NCBI GenBank assembly: GCA_902500755.1
Contig: CABVRV010000033.1
Coordinates: 1-35,848 of the forward strand
Direction: 5' to 3'
DNA from: an uncultured Nitrospira sp.
GTDB taxonomy: Bacteria > Nitrospirota > Nitrospiria > Nitrospirales > Nitrospiraceae
DNA length: 35,848 nucleotides
Under the pieces are notes generated by a model that saw only the letters and a program-made list of their open reading frames with translations, did no database searches and was not told the origin of the DNA. Made by a program: the position numbers and the translations under genes. This document shows positions 16,160 through 24,384 of this stretch, one piece after another. Each line of letters opens with the position of its first letter. The stretch's first letter is position 1.

Positions 16160-18954
16160 ATACACGTACGATGCGATCCGTTCGCCCCCTTTACATTCCG
16201 CCGCTGGAGACCGATCACAGTGAGTCCGGCTCGCTCATCATGCGTGACGGTTCGACCGCCGCAATACGACCGGCTGAACCGTCGGATGCGCCGATGATGC
16301 AACAATTCGTCGATCGGCTATCCCCTGAATCGAGACGCCACCGATTTTTCTCGGAAAGCTCTCCGTCTTCGGACAGTATCGCCGCCCTGTGTAATTCTTC
16401 TCACCCACGTTCGCAGTTCACGCTGATCGTCACGCGCGTATGGGAAGGCATGCCGCGTGTGATCGCCGCCGGGTCTTACTGGGCGAAGAACGGGCAGACG
16501 GCAGAAGTGGCCATGGCCGTGGACGATGGGTTTCATGGGAAAGGCCTAGGGACGCTGCTGCTGGAACGACTGGCCTTAGTCGCCATCCGACATGGCTTTA
16601 CTCACCTTTGGGCTGTCACTCACGCCGATAATCTGGCCATGCGCGAGGTGTTCCGAGAATCAGGATTTACCACCCATGAAGCCTACGAAGGCGAGGCCAT
16701 GGAAGTGGAATTGTCGCTGATCCCCACGGAAACGACCGTCACTCGTGCCGAGGTCCGTGAACGGCTCGCCACAACCGCTTCACTCCGCCCGTTTTTTCAC
16801 CCTCGATCCGTGGCCCTGGTCGGTGCATCGCGCGATCCAAAGAGCATCGGCTATCGACTCCTCGATGCACTCCGAACCAATCAGTTTAGCGGCGCCCTTT
16901 ATCCGGTCAACCCACATGCCACGGTAATCGCCGGAGTTCCTGTTTATTCGTCAGTACACGCGATTCCCGAATCAGTGGATCTCGCCATCATCGCCGTGCC
17001 CAGGCAGCACGTGTTATCCGTCGTCGATGATTGTGCGGACAAAGGTGTCCGGGCGTTGGTGGTGATTACCGCAGGCTTTGCGGAAGTGGGAGCTGAAGGA
17101 GCGGAGCTCCAGAGCCGGCTGGCCGAAAAGGTCCGGCAATACGGCATGCGCATGATCGGGCCCAATTGCTTCGGAATCTTGAACACGGACCGCGACGTAC
17201 AACTGAATGCCACCTTCACCACGCTGTTTCCCCCCCAGGGCCGTGCTGCCATGTCGTCGCAAAGCGGCGCCATCGGGATTGCGACCCTTGCCGGCGCACA
17301 GCGGTTTCACTTGGGCATCTCGTCCTTTGTGAGTGTGGGCAACAAGGCCGATGTGTCCGCCAACGATCTCTTGCAATATTGGGAAGAAGACCCTTCCACG
17401 AATGTCGTCCTCCTTTACCTGGAGTCCTTCGGCAATCCTCGAAAATTCGCCCGCATCGCGCGGCGCGTGAGCCGTCGCAAACCGATCATTGCGGTCAAAG
17501 CCGGACGATCACAATCGGGGCGGCGTGCGGCGAGTTCTCACACAGCGGCACTTGCAGCCAGCGATGTGGCCGTCGAGGCATTGTTTCATCAAGCGGGCGT
17601 CATTCGCGCTGGATCACTCGACGAATTGTTAGCCCTAGCCGCTGGTCTCTCGAATCAACCGCTCCCAGCGGGACGGCGGGTCGGAATCATCACCAACGCC
17701 GGAGGGCCGGCCGTTCTTTGTACTGACGCCTGCGAGCAAAGCGATTTGATAGTTCCGGAATTGTCTGCCCAGACCAAGGCAACACTCGCCTCCTTTCTTC
17801 CGATGGCCGCAGCACTGAGCAACCCCGTCGACTTGATTGCTTCTGCCACACCGGATCAGTACGCCAAGGGGATTGAAACGCTCCTCTTGGCGAGCGAGAT
17901 CGATGCATTGATCATTCTGTATATGGCTCTGACCGTGACAGACACAGCCGATATCGCTCACGGCATCATGACCGGTATCGAAAATGGTCGGAACGCGGGC
18001 GCGAAGACCAAGCCGGTACTCATCGGCTGGATGGCAGAGGGCGACATGGACCGTACGTTTAGTTCCCAAACAGAAACCATTCCCGCCTACCATTTGCCGG
18101 AGACCCCCGCACTCGTGCTCGGCAAAACGGCGAGGTACGCGGAATGGCGACAACAGCCGGTCGGCATGGTTCCCGACTTCGATGATCTGAATCTTCCAGC
18201 CGTTCGGAAAATCTGTGCCGACGCCCTCTTACGTCGCGGAGCAGGCTGGTTGTCCGTGGAAGAAACCAGAAATGTCCTGAGTGCGATCAGGCTACCTGTT
18301 CAGCCGGGCGGAGTGGCCAGAACAGCCGATGAAGCAGCGGCATTGGCAAGGCAAGTGGGCTATCCGGTCGCCGTCAAACTGGCCTCACATCAAATTGTGC
18401 ACAAAACCGAGATCGGCGGCGTGCAGCTGAATCTCACGAACGAGGACGCGGTTCGCGAAGCATTTCACTCAATGAGAACGCGACTCGCCGAGACCAATCA
18501 GCTCGACGCCATGGAAGGCGTGCTCGTGCAGCCGATGCTCATCGGCGGCATGGAGGTCATGATCGGGGTCACGGATGATCCCCTCTTCGGCCCTCTGATG
18601 GCTTTTGGACTTGGTGGAATTCATGTCGAGATCCTTGGAGATGTGCAGTTCCGCATCACGCCGCTCACCGACCGTGACGCGGCAGAAATGATCCGAGAAA
18701 TCAAAGGCTATCGTTTGCTCACCGGCTATCGCGGGCATCCACCGGCCGATCTTGAGGCCTTGGAAGACACGTTGCTGCGGGTATCTCGTCTCGTTGAAGA
18801 AATTCCGGAGATCAGCGAACTCGACTTGAATCCGATCTTCGCCTTACCGCCAGGCCAAGGCTGCCAGATCGTGGATGCGAGGATACGAATCGAGCCATTG
18901 CAACCCGCAGTTAGAAATTCTCTTTTCAGAGACTCCCGGAACCTTGCGACATGA
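16144..18954 (+). CDS. GNAT acetyltransferase fused to ADP-forming acyl-CoA synthetase (Pat-like)
   Basis: About 936 residues. The N-terminal GNAT domain (~35-190) has the acetyl-CoA loop HGKGLG (131-136). The acyl-CoA synthetase part follows: CoA-binding (RPFFHPRSVALVGAS, ~215-230), succinyl-CoA-ligase-like regions (MIGPNCFGILN; SSQSGAIG), the His-bearing loop SSHTAAL (H466), and a C-terminal ATP-grasp domain (VGYPVAVKLASHQIVHKTEIGG). In ADP-forming acetyl-CoA synthetases the equivalent His is phosphorylated, and it is kept here. The order GNAT-first is the reverse of enterobacterial Pat. Likely roles are protein lysine acetylation, acyl-CoA/ATP interconversion, or both. The ATG at 16144 overlaps the previous gene by 16 bp; an ATG at 16171 is an alternative. 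Confidence 0.9.
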   Translation: MAGALDTRTMRSVRPLYIPPLETDHSESGSLIMRDGSTAAIRPAEPSDAPMMQQFVDRLSPESRRHRFFSESSPSSDSIAALCNSSHPRSQFTLIVTRVWEGMPRVIAAGSYWAKNGQTAEVAMAVDDGFHGKGLGTLLLERLALVAIRHGFTHLWAVTHADNLAMREVFRESGFTTHEAYEGEAMEVELSLIPTETTVTRAEVRERLATTASLRPFFHPRSVALVGASRDPKSIGYRLLDALRTNQFSGALYPVNPHATVIAGVPVYSSVHAIPESVDLAIIAVPRQHVLSVVDDCADKGVRALVVITAGFAEVGAEGAELQSRLAEKVRQYGMRMIGPNCFGILNTDRDVQLNATFTTLFPPQGRAAMSSQSGAIGIATLAGAQRFHLGISSFVSVGNKADVSANDLLQYWEEDPSTNVVLLYLESFGNPRKFARIARRVSRRKPIIAVKAGRSQSGRRAASSHTAALAASDVAVEALFHQAGVIRAGSLDELLALAAGLSNQPLPAGRRVGIITNAGGPAVLCTDACEQSDLIVPELSAQTKATLASFLPMAAALSNPVDLIASATPDQYAKGIETLLLASEIDALIILYMALTVTDTADIAHGIMTGIENGRNAGAKTKPVLIGWMAEGDMDRTFSSQTETIPAYHLPETPALVLGKTARYAEWRQQPVGMVPDFDDLNLPAVRKICADALLRRGAGWLSVEETRNVLSAIRLPVQPGGVARTADEAAALARQVGYPVAVKLASHQIVHKTEIGGVQLNLTNEDAVREAFHSMRTRLAETNQLDAMEGVLVQPMLIGGMEVMIGVTDDPLFGPLMAFGLGGIHVEILGDVQFRITPLTDRDAAEMIREIKGYRLLTGYRGHPPADLEALEDTLLRVSRLVEEIPEISELDLNPIFALPPGQGCQIVDARIRIEPLQPAVRNSLFRDSRNLAT

Positions 18955-19087
18955 AGTTGTGGCTGATTTGAGCACAGAATAAATACAATTGTGATATGTT
19001 TCGCTCAGATCCTCGCTTCGGAGCCGAGAGTCCTGAGTCTGAATACCAACCGAAAACATGAGCAATCGCCTGTTTCCCAGAAACTTC

Positions 19088-19669
19088 TTAGTCAGTGAGG
19101 AGTCTCTGCTTGAGACTGTAATCCTCCAACTCCTTAATGGCCTGATAGTATTCTAGCAAGTCATCGTCGAAGGCTGTCAGGTCCGGGTCCGTGACAAGTT
19201 CGATGTTCTTCAACCACTCATCGCACAAAATAAAATACCTCGAATAGATGATTCGATTGAGCCGCCTGATAAGATCTGATTCCAAGAAGTAAATGTATGT
19301 AAACAAGCGTTGAATATCAGAGACAGTCCGGTCTTTGTAGTAACAAAGATATCGTGCGAACGTCGCACCCTTCAGCACTAGAAATCCGACAATTGGAGGA
19401 GCTTCCTTCTTGAGTTTAACCCGAGGGCCAATGAGTTTGATGTCTTCAAGTGTGATATTTGAGAAGTCTCGTTGTATTTCAGCTTCTTTAAAGAGCGTTT
19501 GGAAAACGATCTTTCCCTGACCTATCACTTCTCTGACTATGCCTGACGTATGCTCACGAATATTTTGCTCATCTCTCTGTTGCGGGACGCGCACGAAAAA
19601 ATACCAGAACAACCAGCTTGCTAGAAATGATGAAGCAAACCCTAGTAAGAAACCTACCAAAAAATCCAT
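19088..19669 (-). CDS. Single-pass membrane protein, unknown function
   Basis: About 193 residues from MDFLVGFLLGFASSFLASWL, a hydrophobic N-terminal anchor, followed by a soluble mostly helical part rich in Phe, Tyr, Ile and charged residues (IQRLFTYIYFLESDLIRRLN; LTAFDDDLLEYYQAIKELED). The frame extends 28 codons further upstream, but the ATG at 19669 places the anchor at the very N-terminus. The DNA is noticeably richer in A and T than the flanking genes. With the adjacent toxin-antitoxin pair this suggests acquired DNA. No family was recognised. Confidence 0.65.
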   Translation of the reverse strand: MDFLVGFLLGFASSFLASWLFWYFFVRVPQQRDEQNIREHTSGIVREVIGQGKIVFQTLFKEAEIQRDFSNITLEDIKLIGPRVKLKKEAPPIVGFLVLKGATFARYLCYYKDRTVSDIQRLFTYIYFLESDLIRRLNRIIYSRYFILCDEWLKNIELVTDPDLTAFDDDLLEYYQAIKELEDYSLKQRLLTD

Positions 19670-19798
19670 TGGAACTGTGTGTGCCACTAATGGTTTGAAG
19701 TTAGAGAGGCCAACCTTCTTTGTATTTCTGGCACAGGCAACATCTTTCAGCACATGGGCGACGACTATGGTATCGCCATCGGTCTCTTCAAGGCATGC

Positions 19799-19984
19799 TT
19801 ACTGACATGCGGCCATTTTCTCGACATCAGACCACGCAGTTTTTGTCTTCCTCATGATACTTTTTTGAATCCTGTAACCCTCACACTGCAAACTCAACAC
19901 CCACTTTCCGCCCATGCACGCCTCAAGCGTGATGAGCATTTCCAAACTGAACTCGTCCCACTTGGCTCGCACTAGGATGCCCAT
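19799..19984 (-). CDS. Possible small protein after brnA, doubtful
   Basis: A 61-codon frame starts inside the end of brnA (its ATG overlaps the last codons, ATGGGCATCCTAG) and runs to 19799. The product begins MGILVRAKWDEFSLEMLITL and contains a KSIMRKTKTAW segment. An overlapping start allows translational coupling with the antitoxin gene, the only reason to list it. No family resemblance, and chance is a real alternative. Confidence 0.25.
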   Translation of the reverse strand: MGILVRAKWDEFSLEMLITLEACMGGKWVLSLQCEGYRIQKSIMRKTKTAWSDVEKMAACQ

Positions 19985-20190
19985 TTCATGTGGAGTTTTC
20001 GGTGATGCATCGCGCAGTCTCGAAGGTAAAGATTGATCAGGCTCTGGTACGGGATCCCCATTTCCTCCGCAATGGACTTGAAATAGGTAACCGTATCGCA
20101 GTCCAGCCGCATCGTGACCGGCTGTTTCAAATTCTTGACATACGGATTCTTTCGCCCTTTCATCTTAGAGAAGTCGTAATGGTCTCTCAT
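19972..20190 (-). CDS. brnA: BrnA-type antitoxin
   Basis: 72 residues from MRDHYDFSKMKGRKNPYVKN. The C-terminal half (VTMRLDCDTVTYFKSIAEEM, GIPYQSLINLYLRDC) is the ribbon-helix-helix DNA-binding fold of BrnA/CopG-type antitoxins, which neutralise BrnT and repress their own operon. The ATG at 20190 overlaps the stop of brnT as ATGA, so antitoxin translation follows toxin translation. An in-frame ATG five codons upstream lies within brnT and is less likely. The gene order toxin-then-antitoxin is standard for brnTA. Confidence 0.87.
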   Translation of the reverse strand: MRDHYDFSKMKGRKNPYVKNLKQPVTMRLDCDTVTYFKSIAEEMGIPYQSLINLYLRDCAMHHRKLHMKWAS

Positions 20191-20495
20191 TGTCTTTGCC
20201 TCCAATATTCCCGCTCCTCACCTTTATCGGCCTTTCTTGCTGAGAACAGCCGCACTACGCTTTCGCTCTCCCTAAAGCAGTGACATACAACGATCACTCG
20301 CAACCTGAAACTCATCCCGAGCAGGATAAAGCGGTCTTCTGCTCCGGAGTGGTCAGGGTCAAAGTATTGAACGGCATGCTCGTCATAAAACACCGTTCGT
20401 GCCTCTTCAAATGAAATGCCGTATTTCCTGAGATTGGTTTTCTCCTTCGCCGCATCCCACTCAAACCGAATCCCATCCATCCGTACACTGTACAT
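20187..20495 (-). CDS. brnT: BrnT ribonuclease toxin
   Basis: 102 residues (or 97 from the internal MDGIRFEWD). The BrnT signature is complete: FEWDAAKEKTNLRKYGISFE, EARTVFYDEHAVQYFDPDHS, EDRFILLGMSFRLRVIVVCH, ending with REYWRQRQ-type R/E residues. BrnT is a RelE-like ribonuclease that stops translation under stress and is held by BrnA. Unlike the remnant at 1-58, every core segment is present, so the module is probably functional. It borders the cytochrome/cupredoxin block. Confidence 0.88.
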   Translation of the reverse strand: MYSVRMDGIRFEWDAAKEKTNLRKYGISFEEARTVFYDEHAVQYFDPDHSGAEDRFILLGMSFRLRVIVVCHCFRESESVVRLFSARKADKGEEREYWRQRQ

Positions 20496-20560
20496 ACGGT
20501 TGAAGGCTCCGTCAAGACGACCCTCACCGACTGAACATGAGCTGCCGAGTGCGTGCGAGT

Positions 20561-21040
20561 CTACTGCTCCGGATGGGGATCTTTTCTGATGAGGGCGAGG
20601 TAGAGCAAGGTGTCGGCGAGGTCTTGATCGGTCATGGTGTGGTCGGGAAACATGCCGGTGCCAGGATGGCCTTCTCGAATAGCGCGGGCCCGTTCCTTGT
20701 TATTTTTCAAGCGCAGGACCTCCGGATTCCGCAAGTCGGTGGGGGGAGGATTCAGTTTCGCGATGAGCGCGGCGGTGTCCGCTTCCAGTCGTGGTGTCTT
20801 AGACAAGTACCCATCGATCCCATGACAGTAGTAGCACACACCTTTGCCGTTAAAAATATCCCGGCCTTGCAGGATATTGCCCTTTAACTTGCCGCTCGGT
20901 TGCGCTGAAGGAGACTCGGCCCAGGCGCGATCAGCAACAGAAATCGGCTCGACTCCCAGCCAGATCATGATAAGCATGCTGAACGAGGTTGTCAGTTTGA
21001 CCAGCAGATTGAGACTACGGTAACTGAACAGATGTCTCAC
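20561..21040 (-). CDS. Monoheme cytochrome c
   Basis: 159 residues starting with GTG. It has a signal/anchor region (MRHLFSYRSLNLLVKLTTSF...AWAES) and one heme site CYYCHG preceded by GRDIFNGKGV. The likely distal Met is in HPGTGMFPDH, followed by TMTDQDLADTLLYLALIR. The GTGM segment is shared with the cytochrome at 24385 and the last domain of the tetraheme protein. It probably acts as a periplasmic electron carrier. It is the last gene of the minus-strand redox block, 27 bp after the hemerythrin gene. Confidence 0.9.
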   Translation of the reverse strand: MRHLFSYRSLNLLVKLTTSFSMLIMIWLGVEPISVADRAWAESPSAQPSGKLKGNILQGRDIFNGKGVCYYCHGIDGYLSKTPRLEADTAALIAKLNPPPTDLRNPEVLRLKNNKERARAIREGHPGTGMFPDHTMTDQDLADTLLYLALIRKDPHPEQ

Positions 21041-21067
21041 GCTTTGCCGTCCATTCTTTGATTTCCG

Positions 21068-21547
21068 TCAGTGGTCACTGCAACAAGCATTGTACCGGTC
21101 TTCCGGAATACTCTTCATGTTACTGAAGACGGTGGTGCGTTCTTCCGCACTGGTCACGTTATCGATCGCAGGATAGAGCGCCCGTTCTTCCTTTCGATTA
21201 TGCGAGCCCAATAGCTGTAAGAGCGCCTGTTCCTCCTGATCGGTATCCAGATTCTGCCCTTCCACTTTTTGGTGGATCACATCCAGCAACTGTTTGATCT
21301 GGCTATGTTCATGTCGCATCATGGGCGTCGGCCCGTCCTCGATCATCCCGGTTTTCTCTTCCCAGATTGGAAAGAGCAACTCCTCTTCCCACACAATATG
21401 CCGCTGGAGGCCCATCTTAAACTCCTTGAACGCTGCCTTGGCCTGGGCAAAGTCCGAACGTTTCATCGTGTGAAAGGTCTTGAACAACTCATCCAGACGG
21501 TCGTGATCCTTTTCATAGCATGTCGTGATGGTCTGTGATTCACTCAT
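21068..21547 (-). CDS. Hemerythrin (HHE) domain protein
   Basis: 159 residues. A four-helix HHE domain with the expected carboxylate and His ligands: KDHDRLDELF near the N-terminus, RHIVWEEELLFPIWE, MRHEHSQIKQLL and GSHNRKEERALYPAID. It has no signal peptide, so it is cytoplasmic. Di-iron HHE proteins bind O2 or NO or help repair Fe-S clusters (YtfE/ScdA type), but this protein lacks the ScdA N-terminal domain. The C-terminal NACCSDH has vicinal cysteines. Role inferred: O2/NO sensing or storage beside the cytochromes. Confidence 0.9.
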   Translation of the reverse strand: MSESQTITTCYEKDHDRLDELFKTFHTMKRSDFAQAKAAFKEFKMGLQRHIVWEEELLFPIWEEKTGMIEDGPTPMMRHEHSQIKQLLDVIHQKVEGQNLDTDQEEQALLQLLGSHNRKEERALYPAIDNVTSAEERTTVFSNMKSIPEDRYNACCSDH

Positions 21548-21619
21548 GGTGTGGTCCTTGTAACATGAATCGATGACCTAGGTAGTTGGGCATAAAACGG
21601 CGAATGAATCGCATGATCG

Positions 21620-21934
21620 CTATCCGTCACGGTATTTGTCCATTTTTTCTTTCATCGCTTCTCGACCGGCCTTCACTGCCGCTTCTACATCCGCTCGCCG
21701 TTCATCCACGAAATGCTTGCCTCGTTCAATGACCTCATCAAGAGCCGCTCGCGCCTCCTTTGCCCTTTCGATCATTTCGTCTTCCGTCCTTCGGGCATGG
21801 CGTTGTATCACGCGACGCGTATCCTCACCGGACTTGGGAGCGAGAAGAATGCCGGCGATCATTCCTCCGATTGCTCCGCCGAGAAATGCGAGGAACACCG
21901 TTTCAGGCGAACTTCTGCTGTCCTGATTTGCCAT
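21620..21934 (-). CDS. YtxH-domain protein
   Basis: 104 residues. A short hydrophobic Gly-zipper (FLAFLGGAIGGMIAGILLAP) precedes the diagnostic APKSGEDTR, then a long charged helix (TEDEMIERAKEARAALDEVI, then ADVEAAVKAGREAMKEKMDK), the layout of YtxH/Gas-vesicle-like stress proteins. It is probably anchored in the membrane with a coiled helix outside it. The family is induced by general stress in Firmicutes and is common in Nitrospirota; the biochemical role is unknown. It stands between a cytochrome gene and the hemerythrin gene. Confidence 0.87.
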   Translation of the reverse strand: MANQDSRSSPETVFLAFLGGAIGGMIAGILLAPKSGEDTRRVIQRHARRTEDEMIERAKEARAALDEVIERGKHFVDERRADVEAAVKAGREAMKEKMDKYRDG

Positions 21935-22170
21935 GATGAATCCTCCCTAGTGAAGCATGTATCTATTTGTTTGGACAGCGCGGTCTATGCGAGGAATCCT
22001 CGTCAGCGCTCTCAGCTTATTGCACATTGATGAGATCTTACGCCATCAACACTGGATCAACAACCAGTCATTCTACGGAACTTCTTGGCGGACACCGAGC
22101 GGAGCGGTGTTGCGAAAGGGCATCGGCGAACGCGGCCTTTTCATATCCCCTCCGTATACCTTCACCTCAG

Positions 22171-22530
22171 CTAGCCGACGGGATTGAACGGAGCCAAACT
22201 ACGAATGTAGTTGAGCACATCACGAATCTCTTGATCCGACAGCCGATCGGCCCATCCGTGCATTGGACTAAAAAGGACCCCCTGTTTGATCGCAAGATAC
22301 AAGTCCATGTCGGTCTTGGTGCGCGATTTTGCTGCCCGAAAATTCGCCGGCGGAACGATGAGCTCCTTGATATCGGGCCCCAACCCATCACCCGAGGTTC
22401 CATGGCAGCCGACACAGTGCTGTTGAAAAATCCTCTCTCCGTTCTTCGTACTTCCCGTATGGCTTTGAGCCAGAGCCGTAGATCCGGTCAAAACGACCAC
22501 GACGGCGCTGATCACTAGACGTAAAAACAT
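22171..22530 (-). CDS. Monoheme cytochrome c
   Basis: 119 residues with signal peptide (MFLRLVISAVVVVLTGSTALAQ) and one heme site CVGCHG. The distal-Met region is GVLFSPMHGWADRLSDQEIR, and the final helix is DVLNYIRSLAP. The frame extends 21 codons upstream but the ATG at 22530 begins a proper signal peptide. Closely related to the cytochrome at 14636-14995 (same length, same GVLFSPMH segment, similar ELIVPPANFR). It should be a soluble periplasmic carrier. About 85 bp separate it from the Spy-like gene upstream. Confidence 0.9.
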   Translation of the reverse strand: MFLRLVISAVVVVLTGSTALAQSHTGSTKNGERIFQQHCVGCHGTSGDGLGPDIKELIVPPANFRAAKSRTKTDMDLYLAIKQGVLFSPMHGWADRLSDQEIRDVLNYIRSLAPFNPVG

Positions 22531-22616
22531 GCGAGCCCCTCCGTTACCCTCTCCTCTGGACCACACGATCAACCAAGGAGGTACACATTCCAAGGACGGA
22601 CGGCGACGATCGATTT

Positions 22617-23282
22617 TCAGTGCTGGTGTTCCTGTGTTCCACTGGATCCTCCAGCCCCGTGATCGCCACTACTCTGCCCGTGTCCACCACTCCCCATGCT
22701 TCCGCCTCCCATACCACCCATTCCACTACGGCCAATTCCGCCCATACCACCCATCATCCCACCGCGACCCATGCCGCCCATTCCACCTCCGTGTTGTCCT
22801 TCGCTTGTACTCTTCATTTGTTCACGATGGGCGCGGTCCTTTTCTCGTTGATCGGGAGTCAACAGGGCCATGGCGGTGCGCGTGCTTTTGATCGCCTCGA
22901 ACAGACAGGCCCCTTCCGCCTTTTTCAATTGCTCGACTTTAGCCTGGATTGCTTTGAGATCAGTCTGCTCCTCATCCAACAGCGCGTGCAGTTCGAGCTT
23001 CGCCACCTTGGTGTCGGCTTCCAACCTGGCCTCCGAGCGTTTGAAGTCCAGCTGGATGGCCTTGAGTTTGCCGATCTGTTCCTGCGTCAACCCAAACTCC
23101 TTGGCATGCTTCAACAGATGTTTCAGGTAGTGCCCACTGTGATCGTCCTGTTCCTCCTGATCGTGACCACCATGCCCCTTCTTCTCATGGCCTTCGTCGG
23201 CAAAGACGGAAAACACGGTTATCGCAACAATGAACGCGGCTCCTCCGAATCCTGTCACCCACCATCCTTTCAGCTTCGTCAT
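22617..23282 (-). CDS. Spy/CpxP-like periplasmic protein with His- and Met-rich ends
   Basis: 221 residues. After a signal anchor (about 1-28) comes a His-rich stretch (EGHEKKGHGGHDQEEQDDHS), then a helical LTxxQ-type domain (FGLTQEQIGKLKAIQLDFKR; AMALLTPDQREKDRAHREQM) like Spy/CpxP chaperone-sensors. The tail is a Gly-Met-His low-complexity region (MGGMGRGGMMGGMGGIG, ending HQH). Both ends could bind Cu or Zn ions in the periplasm. It sits between a cytochrome and the Cu/Zn superoxide dismutase, consistent with metal handling. The low-complexity tail produces a long open frame on the other strand that is not a gene. Confidence 0.8.
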   Translation of the reverse strand: MTKLKGWWVTGFGGAAFIVAITVFSVFADEGHEKKGHGGHDQEEQDDHSGHYLKHLLKHAKEFGLTQEQIGKLKAIQLDFKRSEARLEADTKVAKLELHALLDEEQTDLKAIQAKVEQLKKAEGACLFEAIKSTRTAMALLTPDQREKDRAHREQMKSTSEGQHGGGMGGMGRGGMMGGMGGIGRSGMGGMGGGSMGSGGHGQSSGDHGAGGSSGTQEHQH

Positions 23283-23686
23283 GATTAGTACCTCCAGGGC
23301 TCGACCAACGTGCGTATTGGTGTTCTCTGTGTGGAGCGACTTTCAACCCGGTCACGAGGCGCGAAGAGCCTGCGTCCTCGGATCGCATTCACACGCCTTC
23401 ATCCGTTTCCTCTTATTGCGTGAGGGATGTTCTCCTCAAGATTGGATTCAGAAAAGCTGAGTGCGATTTTAGTGCCTTCACGAGGTTTGAGGATCTGTGC
23501 GATGAATATTCAATGAAATCGCAGGTTGAGGCGGTTCAACCACACAAGAACGGTCCGATGTGATGCAGAAATACTCACAGCGCTATTGTCAGATGAGGAA
23601 AAACGCAACAACGGATGAGGCGAACACGCTGTCGCACTCGCTCACGGCGAGTGCGACCGTAGACTCTATGGGCTTCTGAACGCCTA
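23283..23686. other. Intergenic stretch of about 400 bp with one strong hairpin
   Basis: No coding region is supported. It lies between the start of the Spy-like gene and the end of the superoxide dismutase gene. The right end carries the 11-bp stem-loop at 23631-23657. The left part presumably carries the promoter for the Spy-like gene and cytochrome, but no clear -35/-10 or -24/-12 element was found. Confidence 0.5.
23631..23657 (-). terminator. 11-bp perfect stem-loop after the superoxide dismutase gene
   Basis: GTCGCACTCGC, loop TCACG, then GCGAGTGCGAC form a perfect 11-bp stem 30 bases beyond the end of the superoxide dismutase gene. It is GC-rich and well placed to end that transcript, although no T run follows on the minus strand (sequence AGCGTGTTCG). 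It could also act as an RNA-stability element. Confidence 0.5.
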
Positions 23687-24268
23687 TTACTGCTTCACAA
23701 TGATGCCGCACGCGATTCTCGGTCCACCCGGTGCGTCTTTGGTCGGTGGATCAGGCAGGTATTGATCCGGAAGCTCGTGGATGATGAAAGCGCTGCCATC
23801 ACTGTCGAACAGCGTATTCAAGCCGCCGGAGAGCGTCACTCGACTTGTCACGGTATAGAGAGAACCCTTTCTGGCACTATCGACGGCCAGATTCTGTAGA
23901 TCCCCGAGATGATAGGGATGATTGCCGAGACCAGGGCTCACATTGGCTTCCGGATTCACCTGTGGGTCAATGTTGCCGTCATAATGCCCCTTGGCGGCTG
24001 AAAATGGCTCGCAGTTTCCAACTTCATGAATATGGATCCCATGTAGGCCAGGGGTCAGTTTGCTTTCAGGAGTGCCTTGGACCTTCAGCTTGATCCGCAC
24101 GCGCCCTTCATACTCTTCATAGAGGTCGGCTTCCCCCGTGATGCCGAGCCCGGCAATCGCCGCTTTTGCACGCAACTTGGTATCCTGCTTGCCGGTGTGA
24201 TAGGACGAACAGCCGCTCAACAGCAGCCCGATCACCAACCCTGTTCCCACCGTTCTTACTGTGCTCAT
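23687..24268 (-). CDS. sodC: Cu/Zn superoxide dismutase, lipoprotein
   Basis: 193 residues. The signal peptide ends in a lipobox (LLLSGCSSY), so it is probably lipid-anchored facing the periplasm. Copper and zinc ligands appear in order: GLHGIHIHEVGNC (Cu His-x-His), AKGHYDG (bridging His), NHPYHLGDL (Zn His; Asp after it) and SAFIIHE (Cu His). The active-site Arg is in GGPRIACG, and the two cysteines for the intramolecular disulfide are present. It converts superoxide to H2O2 and O2. The neighbours (cytochromes, His-rich Spy-like protein) suggest defence of the periplasmic electron chain. Confidence 0.92.
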   Translation of the reverse strand: MSTVRTVGTGLVIGLLLSGCSSYHTGKQDTKLRAKAAIAGLGITGEADLYEEYEGRVRIKLKVQGTPESKLTPGLHGIHIHEVGNCEPFSAAKGHYDGNIDPQVNPEANVSPGLGNHPYHLGDLQNLAVDSARKGSLYTVTSRVTLSGGLNTLFDSDGSAFIIHELPDQYLPDPPTKDAPGGPRIACGIIVKQ

Positions 24269-24384
24269 ACGGCCCTCCCCCTCGGATGACTTCCTTCAGC
24301 GTCCACGCGACCAAGATATCCTAGGTATGATAGCCGCAGCGACCGAGCGGTGCAATCTCTTATCTTTCGGCTGAGCAGGATTGA

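Noticed and set aside
22620-23288. 222-codon plus-strand frame opposite the Spy-like gene
   Set aside because: Produced by the low-complexity GGM repeats read backwards; His/Thr/Ala-rich translation with no domain.
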